The notes under the pieces: generated by a model | Database searches by the model: none | The model's input: only the letters and a program-made list of their open reading frames with translations | Told to the model about the DNA's origin: nothing | Source: G963692885 sp964658655 | Lineage (GTDB): Bacteria; Acidobacteriota; Terriglobia; Terriglobales; Acidobacteriaceae | NCBI GenBank assembly: GCA_964658655.1 | Contig: CAZZZL010000003.1 | Location: 62,001-126,000, forward strand | Direction: 5' to 3' | Length of the DNA: 64,000 bases | In this document: positions 43,812 through 53,877 of the stretch, piece after piece | Numbering within the stretch: position 1 is the first letter of the stretch | Layout of the letters: the number at the start of each line of letters is the position of its first letter | Program-made: the position numbers and the translations under genes

Positions 43812-46800
43812 ATGGCTCGCTTGTGTCTCCGTCTTAGTTCTGTCTTCCTCATTTTCTTTTCCTTGCTGGCAGTCTCGACTGGCTTCGCGCAGAATGCCAC
43901 GCCCGTGAATGTACCAACGTGGCGCTACGATAATACGCACCAGGGACAGAACACGCAGGAGACACTGCTCACGCCCGCGAACGTCAACACGACGAGCTTC
44001 GGAAAGCTCTTTTCCGTAGCAGTCGACGGCTACGTCTACGCTCAACCTCTCTACATGAGCGGCCTGACGATGCCCGATGGATTAGTACACAATGTGCTCT
44101 TTGTCGCCACTGAGCATGATTCCGTCTATGCCCTCGACGCCGATTCAAATGGAGGCAGCAATGCTGCGCCGCTTTGGCACGCCAGTTTACTGTCCGCAGC
44201 CTATGGGGCGGCAGCCGGCGCGACTACCGTCACCAGCGGAGATGTCGGCACACAGGATCTGATTCCAGAAATAGGCATCACGTCAACACCTGCAATCAAC
44301 ACTGCGACAAATACGCTGTATGTCGTTTCAAAGACTTTGGAGAATGGAATTTATGTGCAGCGCCTGCATGCACTGAACATCATTACGGGAGCAGAGCAGG
44401 CGAACAGTCCCGTCGTTATAAGTGGATCTGTACCTGGAACCGGCAACGGCAGTTCGGGCGGTCAGGTCGCCTTCAGTCCACTCTGGCAGATGAACCGTGT
44501 GGCTATCAATTACAACAATGGATACGTATACCTGGCGTTTGGCGCACATGGCGACAACGGCCCGTGGCATGGATGGGTGTTTGCCTATAACGCAAATACC
44601 CTCGCGCAGACCGGAGTTATCTGCCTCTCTCCGAATGGATTCGGCAATGGCATCTGGGAATCAGGTGCGGGCATGCCGATCGATGCCGGCAGTACAGCCG
44701 GACGCATGTATGTGGTGGCCGGCAACGGTTCATTCGATGGCTATCCACCTATCTCTCAAGCTACAGATTTCGGCAATAGTATCGTCCAGCTTGATCTGGC
44801 TAATGGCAGCCTCATGCCAACGGACGACTTTACGCCCTACAACACCGTGACACTCACGCAATCGGATACTGACCAGGGATCGGGCGGAATCCTGCAATTG
44901 CCGGACCAGCAGGGATCTCATCCGCACATCCTTGTTCAGTCTGGAAAGAATGGCTCATTGGAGGTAGTCAACCGGGACAACCTTGGGGGCTACGCAGCGG
45001 GCGCGTCTTCGAACACGAATATTCTTCAAGACATTAAATATGCAACGAGTGGTCTATGGAGTACCCCGGCCTACTGGAACAACAATATCTATACCTGGGG
45101 CCGTTCGCAGACGATGAGGCTATTCCAGGTAAACAGCGGTGTCGTCACGCCGACGCCGGCAAGCCAGGGCACTGTCACGTCCAATTTTCCTGGTGCGTCG
45201 GTAGTCGTCTCTTCAAATGGAACTCAGAACGGAATTGCGTGGGCAGTACGGACGGATGCATATATCAACAATGGACCGGAAGTTCTCTATGCATTCGATG
45301 CAACGAATGTAGCCAATATTCTGTATGAGAGCGATACGAACACGCGCGATAATGCCGGCAGCGCAAACAAGTTTGTGGTTCCGGTCGTCACAAACGGAAA
45401 AGTTTATGTAGGTGCGGCTTACCAGGTAGATGTCTATGGGCTGTTGAATGGTGAGACAGCTACGACAAGCCCCGTAATTACGCCAGGTGCCGGAAACTAT
45501 ACGGCAAGCGTTAGTGTCGCGATTACCTCGTCGACGCCTAATGCAGCCATTTACTACACGACTGACGGATCGACGCCGACGACCGCATCGACGCTGTATA
45601 CAGGGCCCATAACCATCAGCACAGACACAGTGTTGAATGCGATTGCCAGCGCGAGCGGCTATCTCCAAAGTGCGGTGTCATCCGCTACATTCACTTATCC
45701 TGCGCAGACACCTCCTGTTACATTCACGCCCTCTGCCGGAACCTATGCTGGAACACAAAGCGTACTTCTTGCAGACACGGACAGCTCGGCGACCATCTAC
45801 TACACCACAGACGGCACTGTTCCAACCACATCCTCCGCAATATATGCGGGCCCGATTCCCGTGAACGCATCATCCACGTTAAAAGCGTTAGCGGTTGACG
45901 GAACACATCCTGTCAGTAATGTAGCGAGCAGCGCGTATGTCATCACAAGTGGCGGATCGACAATAAATTATGGCAGCGGCTTTGCATCTGTCGCAGGTCT
46001 GACTCTGAATGGCAACGCGAAAAACTCGGACGACAGCAGGCTCCAGCTCACGGACGGTGGAACGTATGAGGCGAGCAGCGTCTACTATTCGACGCCGGTC
46101 AACATACAGGCATTCACAACAAACTTCAGCTTTCAATTATCGGCGGCCCAGGCAGATGGCTTCACATTTGTAATTCAGAACGCTGGCGTTAATGCGCTTG
46201 GCTCGAATGGTGGCGGCCTTGGTTATGGGGGTGCTACCGCTGGTGCCGGGATTGGTCAGAGCGTCGCGATCAAATTTGACTTTTACAACAATGCGGGTGA
46301 AGGGAATGACTCGACCGGCCTCTTCACGAACGGCACATACCCGACCGTACCGTTTATCGATCTGACGCCGTCAGGGATTCAGCTCAACAGCGGCGATAGT
46401 ATCCAGGCGCAGCTCAGTTATAACGGCACAGTTTTGACGCTCACATTGAACGATGTCGTCGTAAATAAGACGTTCACGCAGCAGTTCACAGTGAATATTC
46501 CGCAGATTGTCGGTGCCAATACAGCGTTTGTGGGCTTCACCGGTGGTGCGGGCGGACTTAGTTCCAGCCAGAAGATTCTTACGTGGACCTACGCATCTTC
46601 TGCTGCGCAAAGTGCCGCAAGCGCTCCAGCATTTACGCCAGCGGGCGGCACTTATACCACGCCACAATCCGTGGCGCTGACCAGCAGTACTGCGGGCGCA
46701 GCCATCTATTACACGACGAATGGGACGACGCCAACCACAAGTTCAACGCTTTACAGCACGCCGATCGCGGTTGCAGCGGGCACGACAACGATCAACGCTA

Positions 46801-48752
46801 TCGCTACGGCAAGCGGCTTGACGTCGAGCCTGGTAAGCAGCGCAACTTATGTGGTCACCCCGGTGACTCCCGCTCCGGTGTTTGCTCCAGCGGGGGGCAG
46901 TTACAAGGCTGCACAAAGCGTTTCCATCACGGATAACGGCGCAGTGATTTACTACACCACGAATGGTGCGACACCTACGACGAACTCAGCCGTCTACGGC
47001 GGTCCTGTCAATGCGCCGGTCGGCACAACGACGATAAAGGCTATTGCGGTTGCTCCGTCTTCGTCACAGAGCGCGGTGACCACGGCAACCTATGTAATTT
47101 CAAACAGCGTAACACCATCGCCCACCTTTACACCTGCAGCGGGCAGTTACAAGACTGCGCAGACTGTCGCGCTCGTCGACAGCCTCTCGGGCGCTGTCAT
47201 TTACTACACGACGAATGGCGCTACCCCTACGACCAGTTCGGCCGTCTATACCGCACCATTATCCGTAGGAGCTGGAACCACGACCATTAAAGCGCTTGCG
47301 CAGGCGATCGGCAGCACAGCGAGCGCTGTCGTTTCAGCAACGTATGTGGTGACGCTGCCAGTCACCGCGACACCCACCTTTACACCGGCAGCCGGCAGCT
47401 ATAGTGGCGCTCAGTCTGTAAGGATTGCCGATGCTACGGCGGGCGCGGTCATTTATTACACCACCAACGGGACTACCCCCACCACATCTTCGTCCATCTA
47501 CACGGGTGCAATTCCTGTTAGTGCAGGGAAGACAACAATCGAGGCCCTTACTCTGGCTCCTGGAGCAACGGTCAGCAAGGTTGCAACGGCTACTTACACA
47601 GTTACGTTACAGGCTGCTGCGGCTCCGGTCTTCTCACCTGCCGCGGGAACCTATCCTGCCGCGCAGACGGTTACTATCTCGGGCGGTACGCCGGGCACCG
47701 TCATCTACTACACGACGAACGGAAGCACGCCGACGACTGCCTCGGCCGTGTATTCGGGACCAGTCTCGATCGCGGCTACTGAAACACTGGAGGCCATTGC
47801 CGTTGCAAGCGGTTATGCTACCAGCACCACAACGTCCGGCCTGTATACGATCAACGCTGCAACGCCTCTAAACTATCCAAGCGGCTTTACCAGCGCCGCG
47901 GGACTCGCTCTGAACGGCAGCGCAGCAGTAGTCACGACCGCCAGCGCCCTGCAGCTGACCAGCAGCGCTGGGGCCGCATCCGCCGGTTCCGCCTGGTATG
48001 CGACACCGGTCAACATCAATGCCTTCACTACCGATTTCACTTTCCAGATGCTTAATCCTGTTGCCGACGGCATGACCTTTACCATTCAAAGCCAGGGACC
48101 GACAGCCCTGGGGGCTAATGGCGGGGGGCTAGGCTATGCAGGGATGCCGACCAGTGTCGCGCTGAAGTTTGACATTTATAACAACAGCGGCGAAGGTATC
48201 GACTCGATTGGAGCGTATGCAGATGGCGCTTCTCCGACTCAGCCATCTATTGACCTGACGGGAACCGGCATCGTGCTGACCAGCGGCCACATCTTCCACG
48301 AACATATCGTCTATAACGGATCCACTGCGACCTGCACACTTACAGATACTGTTACCGGAGCTACTTATACGAATAGCTACCCGGTAACTCTCAGCGCTGT
48401 TCTTGGCGCATCGACAGCCTACGTCGGATTTACCGGTGGCACCGGCGGCAGCACGGTCACCAGCAATATCCTCAGTTGGACGTTCAGTAACTCCGTAGCA
48501 CAGACAGCGGCTGAGCCGAAGCTTTTACCAACTCCTGGCACTTATGTGAAGACCGCTTCTGTTTCACTCAAGGCTGAGGCTTCCGACAGCGTGGTGCATT
48601 ACACCGTGGATGGCTCCCAGCCGAACGCATCCTCTGCTGTTTACCACGCGCCCATCGTCGTGATGGGTCGCTCACTCACCATCAAGGCGTATAGCGCCAC
48701 TCCGGGAAAGAAGGATAGTGCTGTTGTCACCGGCACCTATCAAATTAAATAG
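43812..48752 (+). CDS. Giant secreted mosaic: propeller, L-type-lectin-like and chitobiase-C-like repeats
   Basis: A 1646-aa exported protein. The signal peptide reads LRLSSVFLIFFSLLAVSTGF. Residues about 30-550 form a PQQ-enzyme-like beta-propeller (VPTWRYDNTHQGQNT, LFVATEHDSVYALDADS, LVQSGKNGSLEVVNRDN). Then come eight beta-sandwich repeats of the chitobiase/hexosaminidase C-terminal type (YYTTDGSTPTT patterns), in groups of 2, 5 and 1. The groups are separated by two legume-lectin-like domains (GLGYGGATAGAGIG, VAIKFDFYNNAGEGNDS). It probably binds surface glycans. Catalytic propeller residues for PQQ are not evident. ATG 43812 gives a clean signal peptide but has no strong ribosome site. 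An upstream TTG is unlikely. Confidence 0.85.
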   Translation: MARLCLRLSSVFLIFFSLLAVSTGFAQNATPVNVPTWRYDNTHQGQNTQETLLTPANVNTTSFGKLFSVAVDGYVYAQPLYMSGLTMPDGLVHNVLFVATEHDSVYALDADSNGGSNAAPLWHASLLSAAYGAAAGATTVTSGDVGTQDLIPEIGITSTPAINTATNTLYVVSKTLENGIYVQRLHALNIITGAEQANSPVVISGSVPGTGNGSSGGQVAFSPLWQMNRVAINYNNGYVYLAFGAHGDNGPWHGWVFAYNANTLAQTGVICLSPNGFGNGIWESGAGMPIDAGSTAGRMYVVAGNGSFDGYPPISQATDFGNSIVQLDLANGSLMPTDDFTPYNTVTLTQSDTDQGSGGILQLPDQQGSHPHILVQSGKNGSLEVVNRDNLGGYAAGASSNTNILQDIKYATSGLWSTPAYWNNNIYTWGRSQTMRLFQVNSGVVTPTPASQGTVTSNFPGASVVVSSNGTQNGIAWAVRTDAYINNGPEVLYAFDATNVANILYESDTNTRDNAGSANKFVVPVVTNGKVYVGAAYQVDVYGLLNGETATTSPVITPGAGNYTASVSVAITSSTPNAAIYYTTDGSTPTTASTLYTGPITISTDTVLNAIASASGYLQSAVSSATFTYPAQTPPVTFTPSAGTYAGTQSVLLADTDSSATIYYTTDGTVPTTSSAIYAGPIPVNASSTLKALAVDGTHPVSNVASSAYVITSGGSTINYGSGFASVAGLTLNGNAKNSDDSRLQLTDGGTYEASSVYYSTPVNIQAFTTNFSFQLSAAQADGFTFVIQNAGVNALGSNGGGLGYGGATAGAGIGQSVAIKFDFYNNAGEGNDSTGLFTNGTYPTVPFIDLTPSGIQLNSGDSIQAQLSYNGTVLTLTLNDVVVNKTFTQQFTVNIPQIVGANTAFVGFTGGAGGLSSSQKILTWTYASSAAQSAASAPAFTPAGGTYTTPQSVALTSSTAGAAIYYTTNGTTPTTSSTLYSTPIAVAAGTTTINAIATASGLTSSLVSSATYVVTPVTPAPVFAPAGGSYKAAQSVSITDNGAVIYYTTNGATPTTNSAVYGGPVNAPVGTTTIKAIAVAPSSSQSAVTTATYVISNSVTPSPTFTPAAGSYKTAQTVALVDSLSGAVIYYTTNGATPTTSSAVYTAPLSVGAGTTTIKALAQAIGSTASAVVSATYVVTLPVTATPTFTPAAGSYSGAQSVRIADATAGAVIYYTTNGTTPTTSSSIYTGAIPVSAGKTTIEALTLAPGATVSKVATATYTVTLQAAAAPVFSPAAGTYPAAQTVTISGGTPGTVIYYTTNGSTPTTASAVYSGPVSIAATETLEAIAVASGYATSTTTSGLYTINAATPLNYPSGFTSAAGLALNGSAAVVTTASALQLTSSAGAASAGSAWYATPVNINAFTTDFTFQMLNPVADGMTFTIQSQGPTALGANGGGLGYAGMPTSVALKFDIYNNSGEGIDSIGAYADGASPTQPSIDLTGTGIVLTSGHIFHEHIVYNGSTATCTLTDTVTGATYTNSYPVTLSAVLGASTAYVGFTGGTGGSTVTSNILSWTFSNSVAQTAAEPKLLPTPGTYVKTASVSLKAEASDSVVHYTVDGSQPNASSAVYHAPIVVMGRSLTIKAYSATPGKKDSAVVTGTYQIK
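46630..47860 (+). repeat. Five tandem coding repeats of about 250 bp
   Basis: Within the mosaic gene, five consecutive units each encode a YYTTNGxTPTTxSxxYxxP core. The cores begin near 46705, 46949, 47203, 47453 and 47704, a period of about 250 bp. Units have diverged at the DNA level but keep the frame, so they could still recombine. Confidence 0.75.
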
Positions 48753-48769
48753 CCTGGGGGAGTAGTTAA

Positions 48770-49999
48770 TTACTTCTGCTCGGGAGCATCGTCGCTATCC
48801 GGCGTGTTGCCTGACTTTACACGCATGTCATGAAAGATGCCTTGCAGTTTGTCTTTCATGTCTTTGTACTTGCGATATTCTGCCAGTTGCTTCTCGGCAT
48901 CTGCCCGCCTTCCCTGCTGGCGATAAAGCGTGCTCAGGCGGTAGTGCGCGATATAGTCACTCGGATCAATTTCAATGGCGTGCTCAATCAGGTGCTGCGC
49001 CTTATCCTTATCATTAGTGGCGATGAGTGCCTTTGCCAGCTCGAGGCAGGCGTCGGGATCATCGGGCTGCAGGCTTATAGCGCGCGAATCAAATTGGGTC
49101 GCGGCTGGCCAGTCTCCGCGTTTTGCAGCAATGGCTCCAAGCATCAACGAAGACTTCTCATCATTCGGATTGGTCTGCAGAGCGGCTTGAAACTCTGCTT
49201 CGGCCTCGGCCTTCAACTTTTCCTCAGACGAATTGTAAAGCAGGTTTCCCAGCTCGAAATGCAGTCCAGCCTGGTTTGGATTGAGCTTGATGGCCTGACG
49301 GTAATTTGCAATGGCGGCAGCATCATCGCCGTGGCGGGCGAGCTCGCGGGCCATTACCTGGTGCATCTGTGCACTCTCCGGAGCGGCCAGGGCGAGCGTC
49401 AGCATGGTTTTCGAGGCAAGATCGGTATACAGCTGATAGGCCGTAAATAACAGGGCGGGATCTGTGGGCTGTGCGTCCAGCAGCGTAGCGGCGACAGCTG
49501 AAGCCTTCTCCAACTCACCGGTTGAGCTGTAGTTATTGATAAGCGCAGACCCGACTTCGGCTTTCAGCTTTTGTTCTTCAAGGTGAGGAAATGTTGCAGC
49601 CAGGTCATCGCGGCTGGCTACATCGTCGTGCAGCTGGCTTTCTGCAAGGCCGAGCAGCGCCTGGATTTTCCAAAGATCGGGCTTCATCTTGACGGCTGCT
49701 CGCAGTTCAGGGACTGCGGCCGTGTAGTCTCCACGAAAGTAAAGCAGAACGCCAAGATTTCCCCGTGCATCGACATTCTGCGGATCGAGGGCCAGCACCT
49801 TTTGAAATTCGGCAATCGCAAGGTCAGGCCGCTGCTGATGAAGAAAGTCCTGCGCTGCACGCGTGTGCTGCAGGACCTGCTCCCTGGTGCTTGAGCTGGA
49901 CTTGCCAGCGCCGGGCCGGGTGGAAGCAGACTGACCCTGGGCTGCGGCAGTAACAAGACTCGAAAGGATAAAAATGCAGAGGACTGTTCGAAACGGCAT
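48770..49999 (-). CDS. Secreted TPR-repeat protein
   Basis: A 409-aa protein with a signal peptide (FRTVLCIFILSSLVTAAAQG). Tetratricopeptide repeats follow, such as RPDLAIAEFQKVLALDPQNV, DYTAAVPELRAAVKMKPDL, DAAAIANYRQAIKLNPNQAG and DKAQHLIEHAIEIDPSDY. The last about 35 residues are charged and probably flexible. It is likely a periplasmic protein-interaction scaffold. The partner is not evident. It converges with the giant mosaic gene, 17 bp between stops. The TonB-receptor terminator lies just upstream of its start. Confidence 0.85.
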   Translation of the reverse strand: MPFRTVLCIFILSSLVTAAAQGQSASTRPGAGKSSSSTREQVLQHTRAAQDFLHQQRPDLAIAEFQKVLALDPQNVDARGNLGVLLYFRGDYTAAVPELRAAVKMKPDLWKIQALLGLAESQLHDDVASRDDLAATFPHLEEQKLKAEVGSALINNYSSTGELEKASAVAATLLDAQPTDPALLFTAYQLYTDLASKTMLTLALAAPESAQMHQVMARELARHGDDAAAIANYRQAIKLNPNQAGLHFELGNLLYNSSEEKLKAEAEAEFQAALQTNPNDEKSSLMLGAIAAKRGDWPAATQFDSRAISLQPDDPDACLELAKALIATNDKDKAQHLIEHAIEIDPSDYIAHYRLSTLYRQQGRRADAEKQLAEYRKYKDMKDKLQGIFHDMRVKSGNTPDSDDAPEQK

Positions 50000-50057
50000 G
50001 GCTTATCCAATGATAATGGAGCATTTTCCTGGCGACTCTGCCGGGCGACGGGCAGAA

Positions 50058-50086
50058 GAAAAGGACGGCGATATGCCGTCCTTTTC
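50058..50086 (-). terminator. Rho-independent terminator of the intact Oar-like receptor gene
   Basis: A perfect 12-bp stem (GAAAAGGACGGC with GCCGTCCTTTTC) and a 5-nt loop, followed on the minus strand by TTCTTCTG. It starts about 20 nt after the receptor stop at 50106. Confidence 0.85.
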
Positions 50087-50105
50087 CTGTTTGCCTAGTT
50101 CAGGA

Positions 50106-53100
50106 TTAGAAGGAAACACGACCGTACAGCTGCATCGTACGGCCGCCGACAGTTGTGCTGGTGATTTGGGAACCGCCGCTCGAAAGGTTTTCGTTCGGGA
50201 ATCCAAAGCTGGCATGGTTGGGGAAGTTTTGAGCTTCGCCGCGAATTTCCACGTGGACCTTTTCCGTCACGCTGAAAGTCTTGCCAAGAGCCAGATTTGC
50301 CTGGAAGTAGTCCGGTCCATACAACTGGTTTCTACGCTCGTTACCGAAGGTTCCGTTCGCGGGCGTTGCGAACGCAGAGGTGTTGTACCAGTCATTGATG
50401 GTGCGATGAGCGGGAGTTGGATTTCCCACCACGTTTGGATACCAGGTGCCGGCCTGTGCATAGCTGTTATTCGTACCGACATATGGCGTGAACGGACTGC
50501 CAGTTGACCAGATCACAGTCGGCGCCAGCTGCCATCCGCCAACCAGTTCATCGAGAAGCGAATTGTTGTTCAGGAATTGGCGACCCTTACCAACAGGGAA
50601 GTCATAAATCGCCGATCCCTTAACGGAGTTGCGGACGTCAAAGTTCGAGGGACCGTAGTTTGCGCCTGGGTTGTAGGAATTCTGATAACCGAGTGTTCCT
50701 GCGCTGCTGCCCCATGCTGACGAGTCGATCGTATCCAGCATGTGCGACCAGACGTAGTTGACGTTGTACTGGAAACCGGAACTAAGACGCTTCTGCAATG
50801 TTGCCTGGAACGAGTTGTAATTCGATGTTGAATTGTTGGTGCCTCCGGAACCTCCGCCGCCAATACCTTGGAAGTTCGGGTAAGGACGGGCATTGGTCGC
50901 ACCGGTCGCGTCATTCGGGCCAAGCCTGTTCTCAGGAACCTGGTTAATGTCGACAGGGAACAGCAGGTCATAACCATGGCTGCCGACATACGCCAGACCG
51001 GCGACCATATCCTTGCCAATCTGTTGCTGCACCTGGACATTCCATTGCATGATCTTGGGAACCGGCGTGTGATAGGCCTGGTAACTGACGCCCTGACCGT
51101 TCAAAGCGTTTGGCGTGGTGGGAGCATTGACATAAGCAGCGTTCACACTTTTGCCGGCTGCTCCCTGATAGTTCGTGTTGCCGTCGGAATTTAGCAGGAC
51201 AACTGGTCGTATGCCGTTGGTTGAATCGGCAAGATTGCCACTGGCACTGAGAGCATTGCCCATTCCTGCGCCATAGGTATCTTCGCTCCAGGTGTAGCCA
51301 TACAAGCCGAACCCGCCACGAATGACTGCGGACGGTTGCAGTTGATAGGAGAAGCCGACGCGCGGCAGGAAGGTGTTCCACACATTCTTGATCAGCCGCT
51401 CACGGCCGTTGGCCTTGGTTGTTCCATACCACATAGCACCGAGGGAGTTGTCAGCGGGGTTCTTCACCGTCGGATCGAAAGAGGCCATGTTGCCCTTCAC
51501 TTCATCCCAGCCGGTGCTGCCCTGCCAGCGCAAGCCGGCGTTTACAGTCAGCTTCGGAGTGAGCTTGACATCGTCCTGAGCGAACAGCTGCGGCACCTTG
51601 ATACGTGCGCCGAACTCAGGCGACACGTTTGCGCTCCAGCTCTGCGTATAGCCGAGCAGGAAGTCCGCAAGTCCCTCACCATCCTGGCCAGAAGTACCGA
51701 CGTTCGAGGCAGTGTAACCGCCGCTGAAGTTAAAGCTGCCGCTGTTCTCGTTGCCCCATGCCGTCGAGTCTGCGCGACTGATCAGGAACTCTCCACCGAA
51801 ATGCAGTACATGGCGGCCGCGAATCAGGGTAACGACATCGGATGGATCAAATACCATTTCCTTGTAGACAGCGTTTGACTGGGCCTGCAGATCGCCGCCG
51901 AACCAGCCCACGTTGCCATTGATGTAGAAGCCTGGGAACGTGTCGGCCTTGGCAAACTTCAATCCCAGCTTCGCCGGATAGCCTTCGCCAGCCGAAAATG
52001 GTGTGTAGAAGTTGAACTGGTCGGTGAAGCCGAGTCGCGCTTCATTGATCAGGTTCGGGCTGATCGTCCAGACATCTGAAACCTGTGCGTTGTCGCGACT
52101 TACATCGCCATGCTGGCAGTTCACCGGGCAGATTCCCTGGTTCAGGAATTGAGCCGGGTTATCGCTTTCGGTTTCCGAAATGACGATGTGGTTGTTCTGC
52201 GTGACACTGTAATCCAGTCGCCCGAAGTACTTGATGAAGGGATTCTGGCTGGGTGCCGTGTACGAGAAATTGTTCGTCGTGTACGTAACGCCGTTCGGGG
52301 CGAGGTAAGGGGTTCCGGCGGTGTTCGGTCCCGGAAAATATGACATGGCCTTCTGCGCGACAGGATCGAGGAGGGCCGTGGGAATTTTATTGCCTCGTCC
52401 GTACTCCTCGGCGAAGCTCTTACGATGCAGAACGCCGTTGGCGTCTACCGTCTGGGTGGTCGGATCGTAGATCGTCGCCAGCCCGGTGAAATCACCCGCA
52501 CGCATGGCAGCCGTGGGAACACTGACAAAGGCCGTGCTCGAAGCACCGTTATTGATGGTCTTGTCGTAGTTGAAGTAGAAGAACATCTTGTCCTTCCAGA
52601 TCGGGCCGCCGACAGATCCGCCGAAATTGTTATAGCGGAGGAACGAAACCTTTGCATCCGTCGCGCCGAATGCGTAGGAGGCGGCGTTCAGGGCGTCGTT
52701 TTGGAAGTATTCGTAGGCATCCCCGTGAAATCTATTAGAACCGCCCTTACTGATCTGGTTAAAGGTGACGCCGCCGATTCCGTATTGCGCCGAAAATGCA
52801 GAGTCGTTGATCTTCACTTCAGAGACGGTATCGAGCACCATCACGTCCGAGTTTGAACTCATCGGGAGCGTGGTAGTGGCACCGTCGGCAAGTACTGTGC
52901 TGTACGGCAGGTTTCCATTGATGGCGGCAGCCTGGCCGCCGCGGTTGTTTTCGACCGTCGTCGAAGCACCGGGCAGCAATGTCACAAAGTTCTGCCAGTC
53001 TGCCCCGACCTGCGGCAGCTGCAGCAATTGCTGGGTATCGAGGGTGGCTGATTGCTCACCGGAATCTGTCTGCAGAAGCGGCGCATCGGTATTGACGATG

Positions 53101-53459
53101 ACCTGCTGCGCCTGCGTCCCGACAACCAGCGGAATATCGATGACGACCGTGCTCACGTCGAGAGTGATGGGCCCGCGAACGTAGGTCTGGAAGCCGTCCC
53201 TGGTGACCGTGATCAGATAGTGGTCAGGCACGATCGAGCCGGTGTCATAGAGACCGGCACCGTCTGTCGTATAGGTATGGACCTGGCCCTTGTCGACGTC
53301 CTTCACTTCGACCTTGGCGCCCGGGATAATGGCTCCCGACGAGTCGGCAACAACTCCGCGTATTTCGCCGGAGTTTGTATTCTGTGCACCGGCAAGATTT
53401 GCCATGGTGCACGCAAAAGCAAGGGCTATGATAGCCCCGGCTGATCTTTTTAATTGCAT
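50106..53459 (-). CDS. Oar-like TonB-dependent outer-membrane receptor
   Basis: A 1117-aa protein. The signal peptide reads LKRSAGAIIALAFACTMANL and is cut near AGAQ. A carboxypeptidase-regulatory beta-sandwich follows at about 30-110 (GEIRGVVADSSGAIIPGAKV). A TonB plug follows (QLLQLPQVGADWQNFVTLLPG at about 155-175) and then a long 22-strand-type barrel ending MQLYGRVSF with terminal Phe. The Oar family is abundant in acidobacteria and is thought to import oligomers or help protease transport. ATG 53459 has GGAGG at good spacing. The frame opens to 53684 without a better start. It is intact and ends in a strong terminator. Confidence 0.92.
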   Translation of the reverse strand: MQLKRSAGAIIALAFACTMANLAGAQNTNSGEIRGVVADSSGAIIPGAKVEVKDVDKGQVHTYTTDGAGLYDTGSIVPDHYLITVTRDGFQTYVRGPITLDVSTVVIDIPLVVGTQAQQVIVNTDAPLLQTDSGEQSATLDTQQLLQLPQVGADWQNFVTLLPGASTTVENNRGGQAAAINGNLPYSTVLADGATTTLPMSSNSDVMVLDTVSEVKINDSAFSAQYGIGGVTFNQISKGGSNRFHGDAYEYFQNDALNAASYAFGATDAKVSFLRYNNFGGSVGGPIWKDKMFFYFNYDKTINNGASSTAFVSVPTAAMRAGDFTGLATIYDPTTQTVDANGVLHRKSFAEEYGRGNKIPTALLDPVAQKAMSYFPGPNTAGTPYLAPNGVTYTTNNFSYTAPSQNPFIKYFGRLDYSVTQNNHIVISETESDNPAQFLNQGICPVNCQHGDVSRDNAQVSDVWTISPNLINEARLGFTDQFNFYTPFSAGEGYPAKLGLKFAKADTFPGFYINGNVGWFGGDLQAQSNAVYKEMVFDPSDVVTLIRGRHVLHFGGEFLISRADSTAWGNENSGSFNFSGGYTASNVGTSGQDGEGLADFLLGYTQSWSANVSPEFGARIKVPQLFAQDDVKLTPKLTVNAGLRWQGSTGWDEVKGNMASFDPTVKNPADNSLGAMWYGTTKANGRERLIKNVWNTFLPRVGFSYQLQPSAVIRGGFGLYGYTWSEDTYGAGMGNALSASGNLADSTNGIRPVVLLNSDGNTNYQGAAGKSVNAAYVNAPTTPNALNGQGVSYQAYHTPVPKIMQWNVQVQQQIGKDMVAGLAYVGSHGYDLLFPVDINQVPENRLGPNDATGATNARPYPNFQGIGGGGSGGTNNSTSNYNSFQATLQKRLSSGFQYNVNYVWSHMLDTIDSSAWGSSAGTLGYQNSYNPGANYGPSNFDVRNSVKGSAIYDFPVGKGRQFLNNNSLLDELVGGWQLAPTVIWSTGSPFTPYVGTNNSYAQAGTWYPNVVGNPTPAHRTINDWYNTSAFATPANGTFGNERRNQLYGPDYFQANLALGKTFSVTEKVHVEIRGEAQNFPNHASFGFPNENLSSGGSQITSTTVGGRTMQLYGRVSF

Positions 53460-53877
53460 ACTGTCCTCCAAAGGGTACCGTGTCGCTCCTTCCATCTCAC
53501 CGCCGGGGCGATGTAGCAAAAGAAGACAGACGTTTACCTCTTTACAACTAGTTGCCGCACTCGATCTGATCCTATCGGCACAACCACTGTCAAGCGAACG
53601 GCCTAGATCTGCTTCCATCCAAAGGACTACTTTTAATGCATTCTGGCTGGATGTAAGTGCTTTGCCGAGCCTTTGCTGTCGCAAAAGCGGAGCACACCCG
53701 CGACCGTTGTGTTGTCGGCTGGGCCTTCGTGGGACGGCGCGGAACGGCCTCCTGGCGACTAATTAGCTTTACGCTTGAGTTCACACCTGAAACAGAGTAT
53801 GTTCCCGCCAACTCTTCGGAAGCCGGCTGATTGTCGCGCAACTGTGAGCCGGGCCCTGACCTGCGGAAACCTTGCTC
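53460..53877. other. Divergent intergenic region, receptor and patatin genes
   Basis: About 418 bp. A TTGACA-like -35 lies on the minus strand at 53588-53593, but the spacing to any -10 is poor. No LacI-type dyad like that at 61546 was found. No convincing small gene or RNA was seen. Confidence 0.4.

Noticed and set aside
53588..53593. TTGACA as -35 of the intact Oar-like receptor
   Set aside because: No acceptable -10 hexamer lies 16-18 nt downstream, so I do not call it a promoter.
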